Below are positions 24,344-33,465 of a stretch of DNA of 58,988 nt, in pieces. The stretch covers positions 1 to 58,988 of the forward strand of contig JBHENW010000177.1 in the NCBI GenBank assembly GCA_046261875.1, given 5' to 3'. The notes under the pieces were generated by a model, which was given only the letters and a program-made list of their open reading frames with translations, did not search any database and was not told the origin of the DNA. The translations under genes were made by a program, and so were the position numbers. This stretch comes from JBHENW01 sp046261875. Its GTDB lineage: Bacteria > Acidobacteriota > Thermoanaerobaculia > UBA5066 > Gp7-AA6. Numbering within the stretch: position 1 is the first letter of the stretch; each line of letters opens with the position of its first letter.

Positions 24344-24931
24344 TTACCACTCCGACTCCTCTTCCGCTTCTCCTCTTCCGCTTCCTGTTCCCTCGTCCTC
24401 GCTCATGGACCGCGCCCCGGATGAGCCGCCTTCCCTGCGGCTGCGCCCCGACGAGCCCGAAGCACCGGTGTCGGAGAATTCGCGAACGCCCTCCCGGTAC
24501 TCTTCTTCCGCCTTCCAGTTGGTCTCCCCGTAAGTCCCGCGCGTCGACGCTCCGGCCATTGCGCCGCCCATCGTCCCGCGCCCGCGAGAGGAGGAAGACG
24601 CGGCGCGGCTGCGCGTCGAGGACGAGGAGCCCCCGCGGCCGCCGCTGCTCTTCTTCGCTCCGCCCTGGCGTTTGGACCCGGACGAACGGGAGCCGCGCGC
24701 CGCCGTGGATTTCGAAGACCGCTTCGCCCCTCCGCGACTCCCGGTGGCCGCCCCGCGCGCGCTCGCCTTGCGCTTCGATGTCGTCTTCTTCCGCGTCCTG
24801 GTCCTGGAGGCGCCGCGCGCGCTGCCGCCGGCTCCACCCCGACGGGACGTTCCGCGCGAGCGGCTCTTCCCGCCCCCCTTCGAAGAGCCACGGCCCTTGC
24901 CGCCGCCCGTTCTCTTGCGTGTTTGCGCCAT
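24344..24931 (-). CDS. Very basic low-complexity Ser/Arg/Gly/Lys-rich protein
   Basis: 195 aa. Residues about 1-130 are almost entirely Ser, Arg, Gly, Lys and Ala with RTRKKTTSKRK-like blocks, resembling histone H1-like or nucleoid-compacting tails. A short ordered-looking segment, NWKAEEEYREGVREF, follows, and the C terminus is acidic (EEESEW). DNA or RNA binding is inferred from charge only. ATG 24931 has AAGGAG 6 nt upstream, and the antisense frame shows no family motifs, so the gene is probably real despite low complexity. Confidence 0.7.
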   Translation of the reverse strand: MAQTRKRTGGGKGRGSSKGGGKSRSRGTSRRGGAGGSARGASRTRTRKKTTSKRKASARGAATGSRGGAKRSSKSTAARGSRSSGSKRQGGAKKSSGGRGGSSSSTRSRAASSSSRGRGTMGGAMAGASTRGTYGETNWKAEEEYREGVREFSDTGASGSSGRSRREGGSSGARSMSEDEGTGSGRGEAEEESEW

Positions 24932-24974
24932 CTGAAACTCCTTTCCGGCCGCACCTTCCGCCGTCGCCGGATCA

Positions 24975-24980
24975 TACAAT
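24975..24980 (+). promoter_or_regulatory. -10 box (TACAAT) of leaderless gene at 24988
   Basis: TACAAT, 7-nt spacer (tccgatc), TTG 24988. Confidence 0.45.
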
Positions 24981-24987
24981 TCCGATC

Positions 24988-25607
24988 TTGTCCACGCGAA
25001 GGCAACCGGACCGCGTCCGGATCCTGCCGCGGCCGGACGGTCTGACCGTCGAGATCCAGCCTCTCGTGCGGATGCGGGGGGCCCGGGTGCGTCTCCTCCT
25101 GGTCACGGTGCTCGTGCTCGCGGGCGCGCTCGTGGCGGCCGCCCGCCTCGGCCGCGCCTGGGATCAGGGGCTGCGCCGCGGGACTTTTTCGGACCTCCCG
25201 GTGGCCGTCCTGATCGCCCTGACGCGGCTGTCGGCGCCTCGACGCCCGCCGCTCTGCTCGGGCTGGCGGCCCTGGCTTTCGCCGAGGAGCGCATCGAGGT
25301 CGGTCCCGACAGCGTGACGATCGAGTCCACCGCGTTCGAGAAGACCCGCCGGGTCCGCATCCCCCGCGGCCAGCTCATCCACTGGCGCGAGACCTATCTT
25401 CCGCTCCCGCCATGGTGGACCTGGGCGGTTCGCCGCCTCGCGGCCCGTGCGAACGGACGGCTGCACTCCGTCGGCGGCGCGGCCGGCCCGCGCGAGAAGA
25501 GGGTCATCGCCCATGCCCTGGCGCGGGCGACCGGCGCGCCGCTCATCGGCGTGTGGGGGGCGCGGCTCCGGCTCCCCGGGGAATCCGCCGCCGAGCGACC
25601 CTGTTAA
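24988..25607 (+). pseudogene. Membrane protein of unknown function, frameshifted
   Basis: The first frame encodes two hydrophobic segments (VRLLLVTVLVLAGALVAAARL and LPVAVLIALT). At about 25220-25230 the hydrophobic reading continues in another frame (VGASTPAALLGLAALAFAEE) and runs through a beta-rich region (VGPDSVTIESTAFEKTRRVR) to a stop at 25605-25607. Adding one G at acgcgg (to give acggcgg) restores a single roughly 206-aa protein. The TTG start is set by the TACAAT box. The split may be a sequencing indel rather than a real mutation. Confidence 0.6.
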
Positions 25608-25621
25608 GGTATCGGCATTCT

Positions 25622-26959
25622 ATGAGTTACGCGAAACCCGAGACACATCTCACCGACACGATCCTCTCCCACTACGACGTGCCCGACGAAGTCCGATGGG
25701 GGCTCGTCGACGCCGGCTTCGTCTTCGCGACCCCGATCCAGGAGAAGACGCTTCCCATCGCGCTCGCGGGACGAGACGTCGCGGGCCAGGCTCAGACGGG
25801 GACGGGGAAGACCGCCGCGTTCCTCATCACGATCTTCAGCCGCCTGCTGCGCAAGCCCCGGCCCCGCCCGGCCCGAGGGCCCCGGGCGCTCGTCGTCGCG
25901 CCCACCCGGGAGCTCGTGATGCAGATCCGCGAGGACGCCGAGCTGCTCGGGCGCCATACGGGGCTTTCGACCCTCGCGGTCTTCGGGGGGATCGATTACC
26001 GGCTCCAGCGGGAGGCCGTCAAGAAAGTGCCCGACCTCCTCGTCGGAACGCCCGGCCGGCTGCTCGATTATGAACAGCAGGGTGCGACGACCTTCGCCGA
26101 CGTCGAGATCCTCGTCATCGACGAAGCCGACCGGATGTTCGACATGGGCTTCATCCGCGACCTGCGGCGCATCCTGCGCCGGTGCCCCCCCTACCACCGC
26201 CGGCAGACACTCCTCTTCTCGGCCACGCTCTCCCACCGGGTGATGGAGCTGGCGTACGAGCATACGAACCAGGCGGAGAAGCTCGAAGTCGAGCCGGAGC
26301 GGGTCGGCGCGCACGGGATCAAGGAGCTCCTCTACCACGTCTCGGCCCGCGAGAAGTTCCGCCTCCTGCTGGGGCTGCTCGAGAGCGAGGGGGGCAAACG
26401 CGTCCTCATCTTCGTGAACCGCCGGACGAGCGCCGCCGAGCTCGTCCGCGGGCTCTCCGCCAACGGCTACCCGACCCGCGCGCTGGCCGGCAACATCCCC
26501 CAGGACCGGCGGATGAAGATCCTGGCGGACTTCAAGGAAGCCAAGCTCGCGGTCCTCGTGGCGACCGACGTGGCATCACGCGGGCTGCACATCGAGGGGG
26601 TCTCGCACGTCATCAACTACGACCTGCCCCAGGACCCCGAGGACTACGTGCACCGGATCGGCCGGACGGGCCGCGCCGGCGCCCTGGGAACCGCCGTCTC
26701 GTTCGCCTGCGATGATTACGTCTTTTCCCTCGACTCGATCCAGAAGCTCATCGGACGGGATGTCCCCGTCGAATGGCCGCCCGAGACGCTGTTCCGTTCG
26801 GGCAAGCTGTCCCAGGCCCCCCGCCCTCCCTCGTCGCACCATCCTCGGCGCACCGGCCCGGCGCCCGCCCGCGCGAAACCCGGCCGCTCCACGACGGCGG
26901 CTGGCCCGGACGACGCGGACGCTTTCGGCCGCACCGCGCGGAAATCCCGCCGTCGCTAG
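25622..26959 (+). CDS. DEAD-box ATP-dependent RNA helicase
   Basis: 445 aa with all helicase motifs in order: TPIQ (Q motif), AQTGTGKT (I), PTRELVMQI (Ia), TPGRLLD (Ib), DEAD (II), SAT (III), LIFVNRR (IV), ATDVASRGL (V) and HRIGRTGRAG (VI). The C-terminal 60 residues are Pro/Arg-rich and probably bind RNA. Likely RhlB/RhlE-like, remodelling RNA during decay or ribosome assembly. ATG 25622 matches the family N terminus; the longer frame upstream is a shadow of the preceding gene. Confidence 0.95.
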   Translation: MSYAKPETHLTDTILSHYDVPDEVRWGLVDAGFVFATPIQEKTLPIALAGRDVAGQAQTGTGKTAAFLITIFSRLLRKPRPRPARGPRALVVAPTRELVMQIREDAELLGRHTGLSTLAVFGGIDYRLQREAVKKVPDLLVGTPGRLLDYEQQGATTFADVEILVIDEADRMFDMGFIRDLRRILRRCPPYHRRQTLLFSATLSHRVMELAYEHTNQAEKLEVEPERVGAHGIKELLYHVSAREKFRLLLGLLESEGGKRVLIFVNRRTSAAELVRGLSANGYPTRALAGNIPQDRRMKILADFKEAKLAVLVATDVASRGLHIEGVSHVINYDLPQDPEDYVHRIGRTGRAGALGTAVSFACDDYVFSLDSIQKLIGRDVPVEWPPETLFRSGKLSQAPRPPSSHHPRRTGPAPARAKPGRSTTAAGPDDADAFGRTARKSRRR

Positions 26960-26994
26960 GACCGGAAACCGCCCTCGAACCAGCCTCAGGCCCG

Positions 26995-27055
26995 TTCGCG
27001 GCGCGAGGAGTTTCCGCCCTCGGAGGAGCGTCGGGCCGCGGGAGCAGTAGGGACG
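26995..27055 (+). repeat. Dispersed intergenic repeat, copy C (left half)
   Basis: gcggcgcgaggagtttccgc followed by cctcggaggagcgtcgggccgcg matches the left half of the 56.7-kb copy and, in part, 9670-9692. It forms an imperfect hairpin. It lies between the helicase stop and the end of the DUF4388 gene; the right half (ggtgccgaaggc...) is absent. Confidence 0.6.
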
Positions 27056-27057
27056 GT

Positions 27058-29505
27058 TTAGGCTGGCGCGAGAGCGCCCGACTCGACCCAGTGGACCAGC
27101 AGCCGGCGGATCCGGTAGCAGTCCGCCGCGACGGAGGCTTCGCATTCGAGCGGCGTGGCTCCCTTGGAAGCCGTCATCCAGAGGTCGCGAAGAAGGATCC
27201 CGTCGGTCTCGTCCGGGTGCGGGGTGGCCTTGACGGAGGTCGCCTTCAGGGGGACGTCGTCGGGTACGATGGCGCGCGCCTGCTGGAACTCGTCGTAGCG
27301 GCGCATCCCTTCCAGTGAGAGGGGCAGGATCTCCCGCAGCCCCGTCGGCGCCTCGCGCGTCGCGCTCTCCTTGGCGCCGCGATCCGCCTGCCGGCTGAAG
27401 AGGAACGTGCCCGGCTGAGGGCGCTCGAGGAGCTGGAAGAAAGCTTCGTTCCCCTGCAGAGCGCCGGTCTGGCAGGAGAGGAGCTTCCCGCCCTTGAGGA
27501 GCATGAGCGCGAAGGACTCGCCGTTGGGGTTTTTGAGCGAGAGCGCCCCGCTCAAGCCGGACTCCGCCAGGCTCTGGAGCAGCGCCGGAAGGCCGAAGAT
27601 CTCCAGATCGCCCGCGAGGCTGGCGACCGGCGTTTCGACTACGGCCTGCGGCGCCCGGTCGAAACCGGCGAGCGCCTTGGTGATCGAGCGCGTGACGGAG
27701 AGGTCCGGGAAGCGCTTGATGATGTCCGCGAACGCGTGGCGCACCATGGGAAGCGGCGTCGACGAGAGCGCCTCGACCGTGTAGGCGAGGTTCTGGTCGT
27801 TCTGGTGGAGCACAAGGCCGAGGAGCTTGAAGGGAAGATTGGATTTCAGGGAGGCGACGAGCTTCTCGACCGTCTGGGGATCTTCCGAGAGGTCCTGGCC
27901 GGCGAGCTCCGTCAGCCGGGACATCGTGTCCCCCAGCTCCGCCTTGCGTTTGAGGGCGTGCTCCACGACGGCGCGCCGGGCTCCCGGAGTCCCGAACCGG
28001 GCCAGGCCCGCCACGACGCGATCCAGGATGAGGCGGAGCTCCTTGGAGTCGTACGGATTGTCGCCGGCGGGCTTGAGCAGGATCCCCTCGATATCGCGCA
28101 GCATGCCAACGAGCGCCTGCTCCGACCGGTCGTGCTTGAGCTGGCCCAGGTTCGCGATGGCTTCCTTGAGCATCGGCGTGGGGAATCGCAGCTCCGTGTG
28201 GCGGATGACGATGTCCACTTCCTCTTCCATCGGTCCTTCCGGGCGCGGGATTCGGCGGAGCAGATAGAGAAGGTTGCGGCGGAAGTACCAGTCCTGGTCC
28301 GTGATCTGCTCAATACGCGACGGCGCGAGCTTCTCGAACGCCGCGACGCGCGCGGGGGCGCCGTGGATCTCCAGCAGCAGCAGGAGGAGCCGGCGCTTCT
28401 CCCGCTTGAGCTCGCGCCGAAGCTCGGCGAGCAAGCCTTCCGGTGTCAGCTCGAGGAAGAAGTTCAGGACGCGGCGCAGCTGGGAGTGCTGGTCCGGGCT
28501 CTCGGCGTACTTGCGAAGGCGCTCGAGGTCGAGGGCTTCGTTGCCCCGGCGCCGGATCAGCTCCGCCGAGCCCGGGTCGATCTCCTTCTCCGCGATGATC
28601 CGCTCGGCCAGGTCGAGCATCGCGACGGCCTGGGCGAGCGAGCCTTCGTTGAACCGGTCCGTCGCGGTCTTGACCATCTGCTGAAAGCGCTGGGCGCCTT
28701 CGGCGGGATCCGCCGCCTGCGCCACGATCCGGTGCATCGCCTTGAGGCTGCTATGCTCCGGGGGCGCGGCGGCGACCGTCTCCGGGAGCACCCAACCCGG
28801 CAGGGTCTGCCCGAGGGCCTTGAAGAGATCCCCGGTCCCGACTTCGATGCCGAGTTCCTTCAGCCGCTGGAGCGACTGCTCGAGCTCCTGCGTATCGCGC
28901 GAGTTGCGGGCGGCCGCCGCGACCACCTGTTCCGTCAAGGCGCTGCTGCGCAGCGCCGAGGCGTCGCCGACGGCTCCCGCCTCTCGGCCGAGCCGCTCGA
29001 GAAGGAGCGCGAACCGTTGGATTCCGCGAAACGCGTGCGCGGACGGTCCGGCTTCGGGCGCTTCCTTGGCGCTGCGCCGCTCGGAGCCGGCCTGCCGGAA
29101 GATCACCTCGACGGGCGAGGAGAAGGCGGTCGTCGCTTCCCCGAGGCGGTCGAGGTTGACCTGGAGCAACTCGCGGTCCTCGGGCGGACAGAAGGAGATC
29201 ACCTGGTGCTTGAGCGCCGCGAGGAAGTCAACGAACGGTTCCTGCGGCACGAGACGGAACTCCCCCATGAGGTGAATCTTCTTGACCGCGTGGAAGAGAT
29301 AGTCGGAGATCGGGATCTGGTTTCCGGACCGGTATTGCGAAGTGCTCCAGGCGTGGATCTCCGTGGCGACGCGGTCGGGGGTTTCGAGCAGGAGGCGGAT
29401 CGAGTCCGCGACGATGAGCGGCGGCAGCGTATCGGAGAGATACAGCTGCAACTCGCTCAAGGCCTCTCGGACCTCGGCGTTCGGGGTCGCTCCGGCAGAC
29501 ATCAC
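27058..29505 (-). CDS. Large alpha-helical protein with C-terminal DUF4388 (PATAN) domain
   Basis: About 815 aa. The first 600 residues are helical with HEAT-like repeats (for example FFLELTPEGLLAELRREL and ANLGQLKHDRSEQALVGML). A DUF4388 domain follows at about 625-710 (LAGDLEIFGLPALLQSLAESG, GALSL, LLKGGKLLSCQTGALQGNEAF). DUF4388 is common in signalling and gliding-associated proteins of deltaproteobacteria and acidobacteria. No signal peptide, so cytosolic. GTG 29505 and ATG 29502 are alternative starts. Located downstream of rho, 139 nt away. Confidence 0.72.
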   Translation of the reverse strand: MMSAGATPNAEVREALSELQLYLSDTLPPLIVADSIRLLLETPDRVATEIHAWSTSQYRSGNQIPISDYLFHAVKKIHLMGEFRLVPQEPFVDFLAALKHQVISFCPPEDRELLQVNLDRLGEATTAFSSPVEVIFRQAGSERRSAKEAPEAGPSAHAFRGIQRFALLLERLGREAGAVGDASALRSSALTEQVVAAAARNSRDTQELEQSLQRLKELGIEVGTGDLFKALGQTLPGWVLPETVAAAPPEHSSLKAMHRIVAQAADPAEGAQRFQQMVKTATDRFNEGSLAQAVAMLDLAERIIAEKEIDPGSAELIRRRGNEALDLERLRKYAESPDQHSQLRRVLNFFLELTPEGLLAELRRELKREKRRLLLLLLEIHGAPARVAAFEKLAPSRIEQITDQDWYFRRNLLYLLRRIPRPEGPMEEEVDIVIRHTELRFPTPMLKEAIANLGQLKHDRSEQALVGMLRDIEGILLKPAGDNPYDSKELRLILDRVVAGLARFGTPGARRAVVEHALKRKAELGDTMSRLTELAGQDLSEDPQTVEKLVASLKSNLPFKLLGLVLHQNDQNLAYTVEALSSTPLPMVRHAFADIIKRFPDLSVTRSITKALAGFDRAPQAVVETPVASLAGDLEIFGLPALLQSLAESGLSGALSLKNPNGESFALMLLKGGKLLSCQTGALQGNEAFFQLLERPQPGTFLFSRQADRGAKESATREAPTGLREILPLSLEGMRRYDEFQQARAIVPDDVPLKATSVKATPHPDETDGILLRDLWMTASKGATPLECEASVAADCYRIRRLLVHWVESGALAPA

Positions 29506-29644
29506 TGCGTTCGAGGGGTCTTTACCCTCTAAGTCTAAGCCCTTCCGTACCTTTCTTCAATGGCGGCGGGACCGTTCGCCGGGTGAATTACGGAGGAAAA
29601 GGGGAAGGGGTCAGTTTTCTCCCGGCGTCAGGGGGCCAGCCTGC

Positions 29645-30949
29645 CTAAAAGCTGTTCAAGAAATCTTTGTTGGCGCGGAACTTGGACAGCCGCCCCAGGA
29701 CGAGCTCCATGGCCTGGATCTTGTCCACCGCCGCGAGAGCGCGGCGCAGCTTCACGATCTTGGGCAGCTCCTCCGGGCCGTAAATCTTCTCTTCCTTGCG
29801 GGTGCCGGACTGCGGAATGTTGATGCACGGGAAGATGCGGCGGTTGAAAAGGTCGCGGTCGAGCAGGATCTCCGTGTTTCCCGTCCCCTTGAACTCCTGG
29901 AAGATGATCTCGTCCATCCGGGAGCCGGTGTCCACTAGGGCCGTCGCGATGATCGTCAGCGAACCGCCCCCTTCGACGTTGCGCGCCGCGCCGAAGAAGC
30001 GGCGAGGCTTCTCCATCGTGCGGGCGTCGATGCCGCCGGAGAGGATCTTGCCGCCTCCCCGCTGCATCTGGTTGTAGGCGCGGGCCATGCGAGTGATCGA
30101 GTCGAGAAAGATGATCGCGTGCTTGCCGCACTCCACCAGCCGGCGTGCGCGCTCGGCCACGATCTCGGCGACCGCGATGTGGTTTTCGGTCGAGAGGTCC
30201 GAAGAGGAGGCGATGACTTCGCCGCGCTCGACGCTGCGGCGGAAGTCGGTGACTTCCTCGGGGCGCTCGTCCACGAGGAGAACGATGACGTAGACGTCCG
30301 GATCGTTGGTCGAGACGGCGTGCGCCATCCGCTTGAGCAGCGTCGTCTTCCCCGCCTTGGGAGGGGCCACGATCAGGCAGCGCTGACCCCGCCCGATGGG
30401 CGCGAGCAGGTCCACGACGCGGCCGCACATCTCGTCGGGCTCGGTCTCGAGCTTGAGGTGGTCGTGCGGGTCGATGGAAACGAGCTCGTTGAAGGAGGGG
30501 CGCTGTCGGAACGCCGAAGGCTCGAGCCCTTCGATCGTCGCCACCCGCCGCAGCACGGGCCGGCCCCCGTCGGCCGCGAAACCGGAGACGAGCGCGCCGG
30601 CCTCCAGGCCCTCGCGGGCGACGAGGTCGCGCGGAACGATCGGATCCCGATGCGACGGAAGGTAATTGGCCCGCGCGGTCACGAGGACTCCCGGCGCGGT
30701 CTCTTTGGCGGGGAGGTAAAGGACGCCCTCGACCGGCTTTTCCGGACCTGCGGCGGCGAGCTCGTCCGCCCGCTCCGGCGCTCCGTTGCCCGAGCCGGGG
30801 CGGCCGCCCCGTCGCCGCCGCCTCCGGCGGCGGCGGTGCGGGCGATGCGGCCCCTCTGCGGGGGTCGGACTTTCCGTGTGTATCGGCGCGCTCTCAGCGG
30901 GGACGGAAGGCGGCGGAGCGGTCACCGATGTCAAGGGGTCTTCGGACAT
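29645..30949 (-). CDS. rho: Transcription termination factor Rho, atypical N terminus
   Basis: Hexameric RNA-dependent ATPase that ends transcription. 434 aa. Walker A APPKAGKTT (about 195-203), VLLVDERPEEVTDFRR, the arginine-finger region and Q/R loops (RMARAYNQMQRGGGKILSGGID) are complete. The N terminus is unusual: residues 1-75 are Pro/Ala-rich with an uninterrupted Arg block at 39-47. The cold-shock-like primary RNA site (about 73-140) has lost the FGFLR-type RNP1 motif (TAPGVLVTARANYLPS instead). A GGGAG ribosome site lies just before ATG 30949, and TAGAAT about 55 nt upstream may be its promoter. Confidence 0.95.
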   Translation of the reverse strand: MSEDPLTSVTAPPPSVPAESAPIHTESPTPAEGPHRPHRRRRRRRRRGGRPGSGNGAPERADELAAAGPEKPVEGVLYLPAKETAPGVLVTARANYLPSHRDPIVPRDLVAREGLEAGALVSGFAADGGRPVLRRVATIEGLEPSAFRQRPSFNELVSIDPHDHLKLETEPDEMCGRVVDLLAPIGRGQRCLIVAPPKAGKTTLLKRMAHAVSTNDPDVYVIVLLVDERPEEVTDFRRSVERGEVIASSSDLSTENHIAVAEIVAERARRLVECGKHAIIFLDSITRMARAYNQMQRGGGKILSGGIDARTMEKPRRFFGAARNVEGGGSLTIIATALVDTGSRMDEIIFQEFKGTGNTEILLDRDLFNRRIFPCINIPQSGTRKEEKIYGPEELPKIVKLRRALAAVDKIQAMELVLGRLSKFRANKDFLNSF

Positions 30950-31061
30950 GAACTCCCAAACCCCGCCGCGCTGACTGCAGTGTCCGGGCGGGAACGGGGC
31001 ATTCTAACCGAAAGGGGCTTGTAAAGGGAAATCCGTCCGCCCGCCCACCCGGCCCCGCCGC

Positions 31062-32162
31062 TCAGCGGTCGAAGAAGGACAGGATCACGGACTCCTCCGC
31101 CGGGCGTTTCCTGCTGAGCGCGAAGTCCAGGCGCGCGTGCTCGGCACGGGAGACGCCCACCAGGCTGGCGGTCATGCCCGGAGCGGAACGGGCGAACTGG
31201 AGCGCCCGGTGCGCCGGCTCGTCGAGCCCGGGCAGGGCCTCGACGATCTCGTCGAAAAGGTCTTCGGCCAGTCGCCCCTGGAGGAGAGAAGCCGACCCGA
31301 ATGCGGCGAGGCCCAGCTCCCGCGCCGCCGGCAGCGCGGGCCGCCGGCTCCCGGCGACGGACTGCGAAGGATAGGCGATCGCCTGCGGCATCGCCACGTT
31401 GACCGGGAGCTGCACCGCGGCGAAATGATGCTTCTCCCCCGCCACCTCGCGCGCGACCGCCAGAGTCTCTTCCATCGAGAGGTGCTCCGGGTGCTCCGGA
31501 GGCGCGCGCAGGCCGTCCCAGGTCGCCAGGCCCCAGGCGGCGATCGCCCCGGAGTCCACGGATCGCTCGAGGCGCTCGACGGAGGCCGCGAGGGCCTTGC
31601 GGAAGTCGGCGCGGGTCCGCTCGACTCTCTGCGTCTCGATGTTGTGCAGGTAATAGAGGTCGATCGTTTCCAGCCCCAGGTTGCGGCGACTGCGCTCGAT
31701 CTGGTCCGCCAGGTATCCCGGTCCCATGCAGTGCATTCCGCGCGCGATCTCGTCCCGCGGGGCCGTTCCCGAGTCGATGAACTCCTCCTGCACGTACCGC
31801 CGCGGGTCCCTCGGGTCCTCGGCGTCGTGCGGAAGGTAGCCGCCCTTCGTGGACACGAAGAGCTCGTCCCGCGACGCGCTCCCGTCCGCGATCGCCCGGG
31901 CGATTGCCCGCCCGACGGCCCGCTCGCTCCTCTGCCCCCGGTAGTTGATCGCGGAATCGAAGACGTTGACGGCGAGCCCGAGCGCCTCGGCGATCGCGGC
32001 CTCGTAGCCTTCGTCGGTCCGCGCATCTTCGCGGCCCAGGTACGTCCCCAGGCCCAGGGAGGAGAGAGAGAGACCGCCGGCGTTTCGGAAGTGGCCCTCG
32101 GCCGCCTGCGAGCGGCCGGCGAAACGCTGCGTTCCTTCCGAAGTCGCGCGGCCGGGGATCAT
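31062..32162 (-). CDS. Aldo/keto reductase
   Basis: 366 aa TIM-barrel oxidoreductase using NAD(P)H. The catalytic tetrad is visible: Asp and Tyr in FDSAINYRGQRSE, Lys in VSTKGG and His in YYLHNIE. An insertion at about 112-150 (YLPHDAEDPRDPRRYVQEEF) is typical of the larger bacterial AKRs. Substrate unknown. ATG 32162 follows TACGAT by 6 nt, so it is probably transcribed from its own leaderless promoter in the short gap after the DUF1501 gene. Confidence 0.9.
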   Translation of the reverse strand: MIPGRATSEGTQRFAGRSQAAEGHFRNAGGLSLSSLGLGTYLGREDARTDEGYEAAIAEALGLAVNVFDSAINYRGQRSERAVGRAIARAIADGSASRDELFVSTKGGYLPHDAEDPRDPRRYVQEEFIDSGTAPRDEIARGMHCMGPGYLADQIERSRRNLGLETIDLYYLHNIETQRVERTRADFRKALAASVERLERSVDSGAIAAWGLATWDGLRAPPEHPEHLSMEETLAVAREVAGEKHHFAAVQLPVNVAMPQAIAYPSQSVAGSRRPALPAARELGLAAFGSASLLQGRLAEDLFDEIVEALPGLDEPAHRALQFARSAPGMTASLVGVSRAEHARLDFALSRKRPAEESVILSFFDR

Positions 32163-32168
32163 CCCGGT

Positions 32169-32174
32169 ATCGTA
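32169..32174 (-). promoter_or_regulatory. -10 box (TACGAT) of leaderless aldo/keto reductase gene
   Basis: TACGAT on the minus strand, 6-nt spacer (ACCGGG), ATG 32162. Confidence 0.45.
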
Positions 32175-32186
32175 GCCGAAGCGCGG

Positions 32187-33434
32187 CTACGCGAAATTGC
32201 GATTCACGCAGCCGAGGTTCGCATAACCCGGTCCCAGGATCGCCGAAGAGTCCGCGCGCATCCAGTCCTGGAGGACCGACCCGTAATAGGACCGGAAGTC
32301 GATCTGCCATGACAGGTTGCCGTTGCGGTCCAGGGCCGTCAGGTCGGGGCGCTCGCCGTAAATTCCCCGGTTGACGCCGTGCCCGACGAGGAAGTGCACG
32401 CCCGACGTGCCGTGGTCCGTTCCGCGGGAGCCGTTCTCGCCCGGGCGCCGGCCGAATTCCGACCAGGTCATGAGCAGCACGTTGCGGGACTTGTTCTTGG
32501 CGTCCAGGTCGTCGAAGAAGGCCTTGACGGCGTCCGAGACGTTGCGCAGCAGGTCGTCGTGGTCGGAGCGCTGCGCGCTGTGGTTGTCGAAACCCCCGTA
32601 GGTGACGTAGAGGATCTGCGTCCCGATGCCGCCCGAGATGATCTGGGCGCAGAGGCGAAGCGCGGAGGCGAGGCTCGTGTTCGGGTACGTGACGCTCGGC
32701 GTGTAGGCGGCGGAAAGCTGCCGGAGCTGGACCGAGCTCGATTGGGCGTCCCGAGCCGTCGAGCCGACTCGGGCGACCGCCGTCGGCGTCTCGTACTCGA
32801 GAGAGCTCTGGGCGATGAACGCGTCGATCTGGTTTTGCGCGTCTGCCGGGTTGGCGCCGTCGGTCGCGTAGGAATACGCGTTGAGGCTCGTGAAAGAGGG
32901 AATCACCACGTCGTCGGAGAGGAGCGTGCGCGGGAGAGACTGGGAGATGGCGCATGCCGAAAGGGGGTTGTTCGTCCCCGCCAGGCTCACGTCGGCCCAG
33001 CGCCCGAGCCATCCGCGGCGCTCCGCCAGCCGGGGGTCGGCGGTGTGCCAGATGTCGCGCGAAGTGAAGTGCGAGAGGTTCGGATTGGGATACGCCACGC
33101 CCTGGACGATCCCGACGCGGCCGGCGTCCCAGAGAGACTTGAGCGACCCCATCACGGGGTTGAGGCCGAGACGGCCGTCGAGATCCAGGACCGAGCTCGC
33201 GGAGACGTTGAGCGTCGGGCGCAGCGTGTAGTACGCCGCGTCCGTGTACGGGACGACCGTGTTGAGCCAGTCGTTGCCCCCCGCCAGCTCGAGCACGACG
33301 AGCACCCGGTCGGCGGCCGCCTCGATCGACTCCTCGAAGAATTTCGCCCCGGCGATCCCGAACCGCGGCACGAGCGCGGAGACGGTCGCGAGACCCAGGC
33401 CGCGGGCGAGAAAAGCGCGCCGGTCGATCATCAT
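32187..33434 (-). CDS. DUF1501 protein, Tat-exported
   Basis: 415 aa. Twin-arginine signal DRRAFLARGLGLATVSALVP. The sulfatase-like fold of DUF1501 is indicated by VLVVLELAGGNDWLNTVVPY, GFDNHSAQRSDHDDLL and TWSEFGRRPGENGSRGTDHGT. Function is unknown; DUF1501 and DUF1800 genes are paired in many genomes and their products are thought to act together in the periplasm or at the surface. It follows the DUF1800 gene by 31 nt. Confidence 0.92.
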   Translation of the reverse strand: MMIDRRAFLARGLGLATVSALVPRFGIAGAKFFEESIEAAADRVLVVLELAGGNDWLNTVVPYTDAAYYTLRPTLNVSASSVLDLDGRLGLNPVMGSLKSLWDAGRVGIVQGVAYPNPNLSHFTSRDIWHTADPRLAERRGWLGRWADVSLAGTNNPLSACAISQSLPRTLLSDDVVIPSFTSLNAYSYATDGANPADAQNQIDAFIAQSSLEYETPTAVARVGSTARDAQSSSVQLRQLSAAYTPSVTYPNTSLASALRLCAQIISGGIGTQILYVTYGGFDNHSAQRSDHDDLLRNVSDAVKAFFDDLDAKNKSRNVLLMTWSEFGRRPGENGSRGTDHGTSGVHFLVGHGVNRGIYGERPDLTALDRNGNLSWQIDFRSYYGSVLQDWMRADSSAILGPGYANLGCVNRNFA

Positions 33435-33465
33435 GCGGACTCTCCCTCTTGACCTGCGTCGCCGC

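Noticed and set aside
29585..29644. ggaaaaggggaaggggtcag stretch after rho as a RAYT/REP-type repeat
   Set aside because: It has no second copy in the window and no palindrome; probably untranslated sequence.
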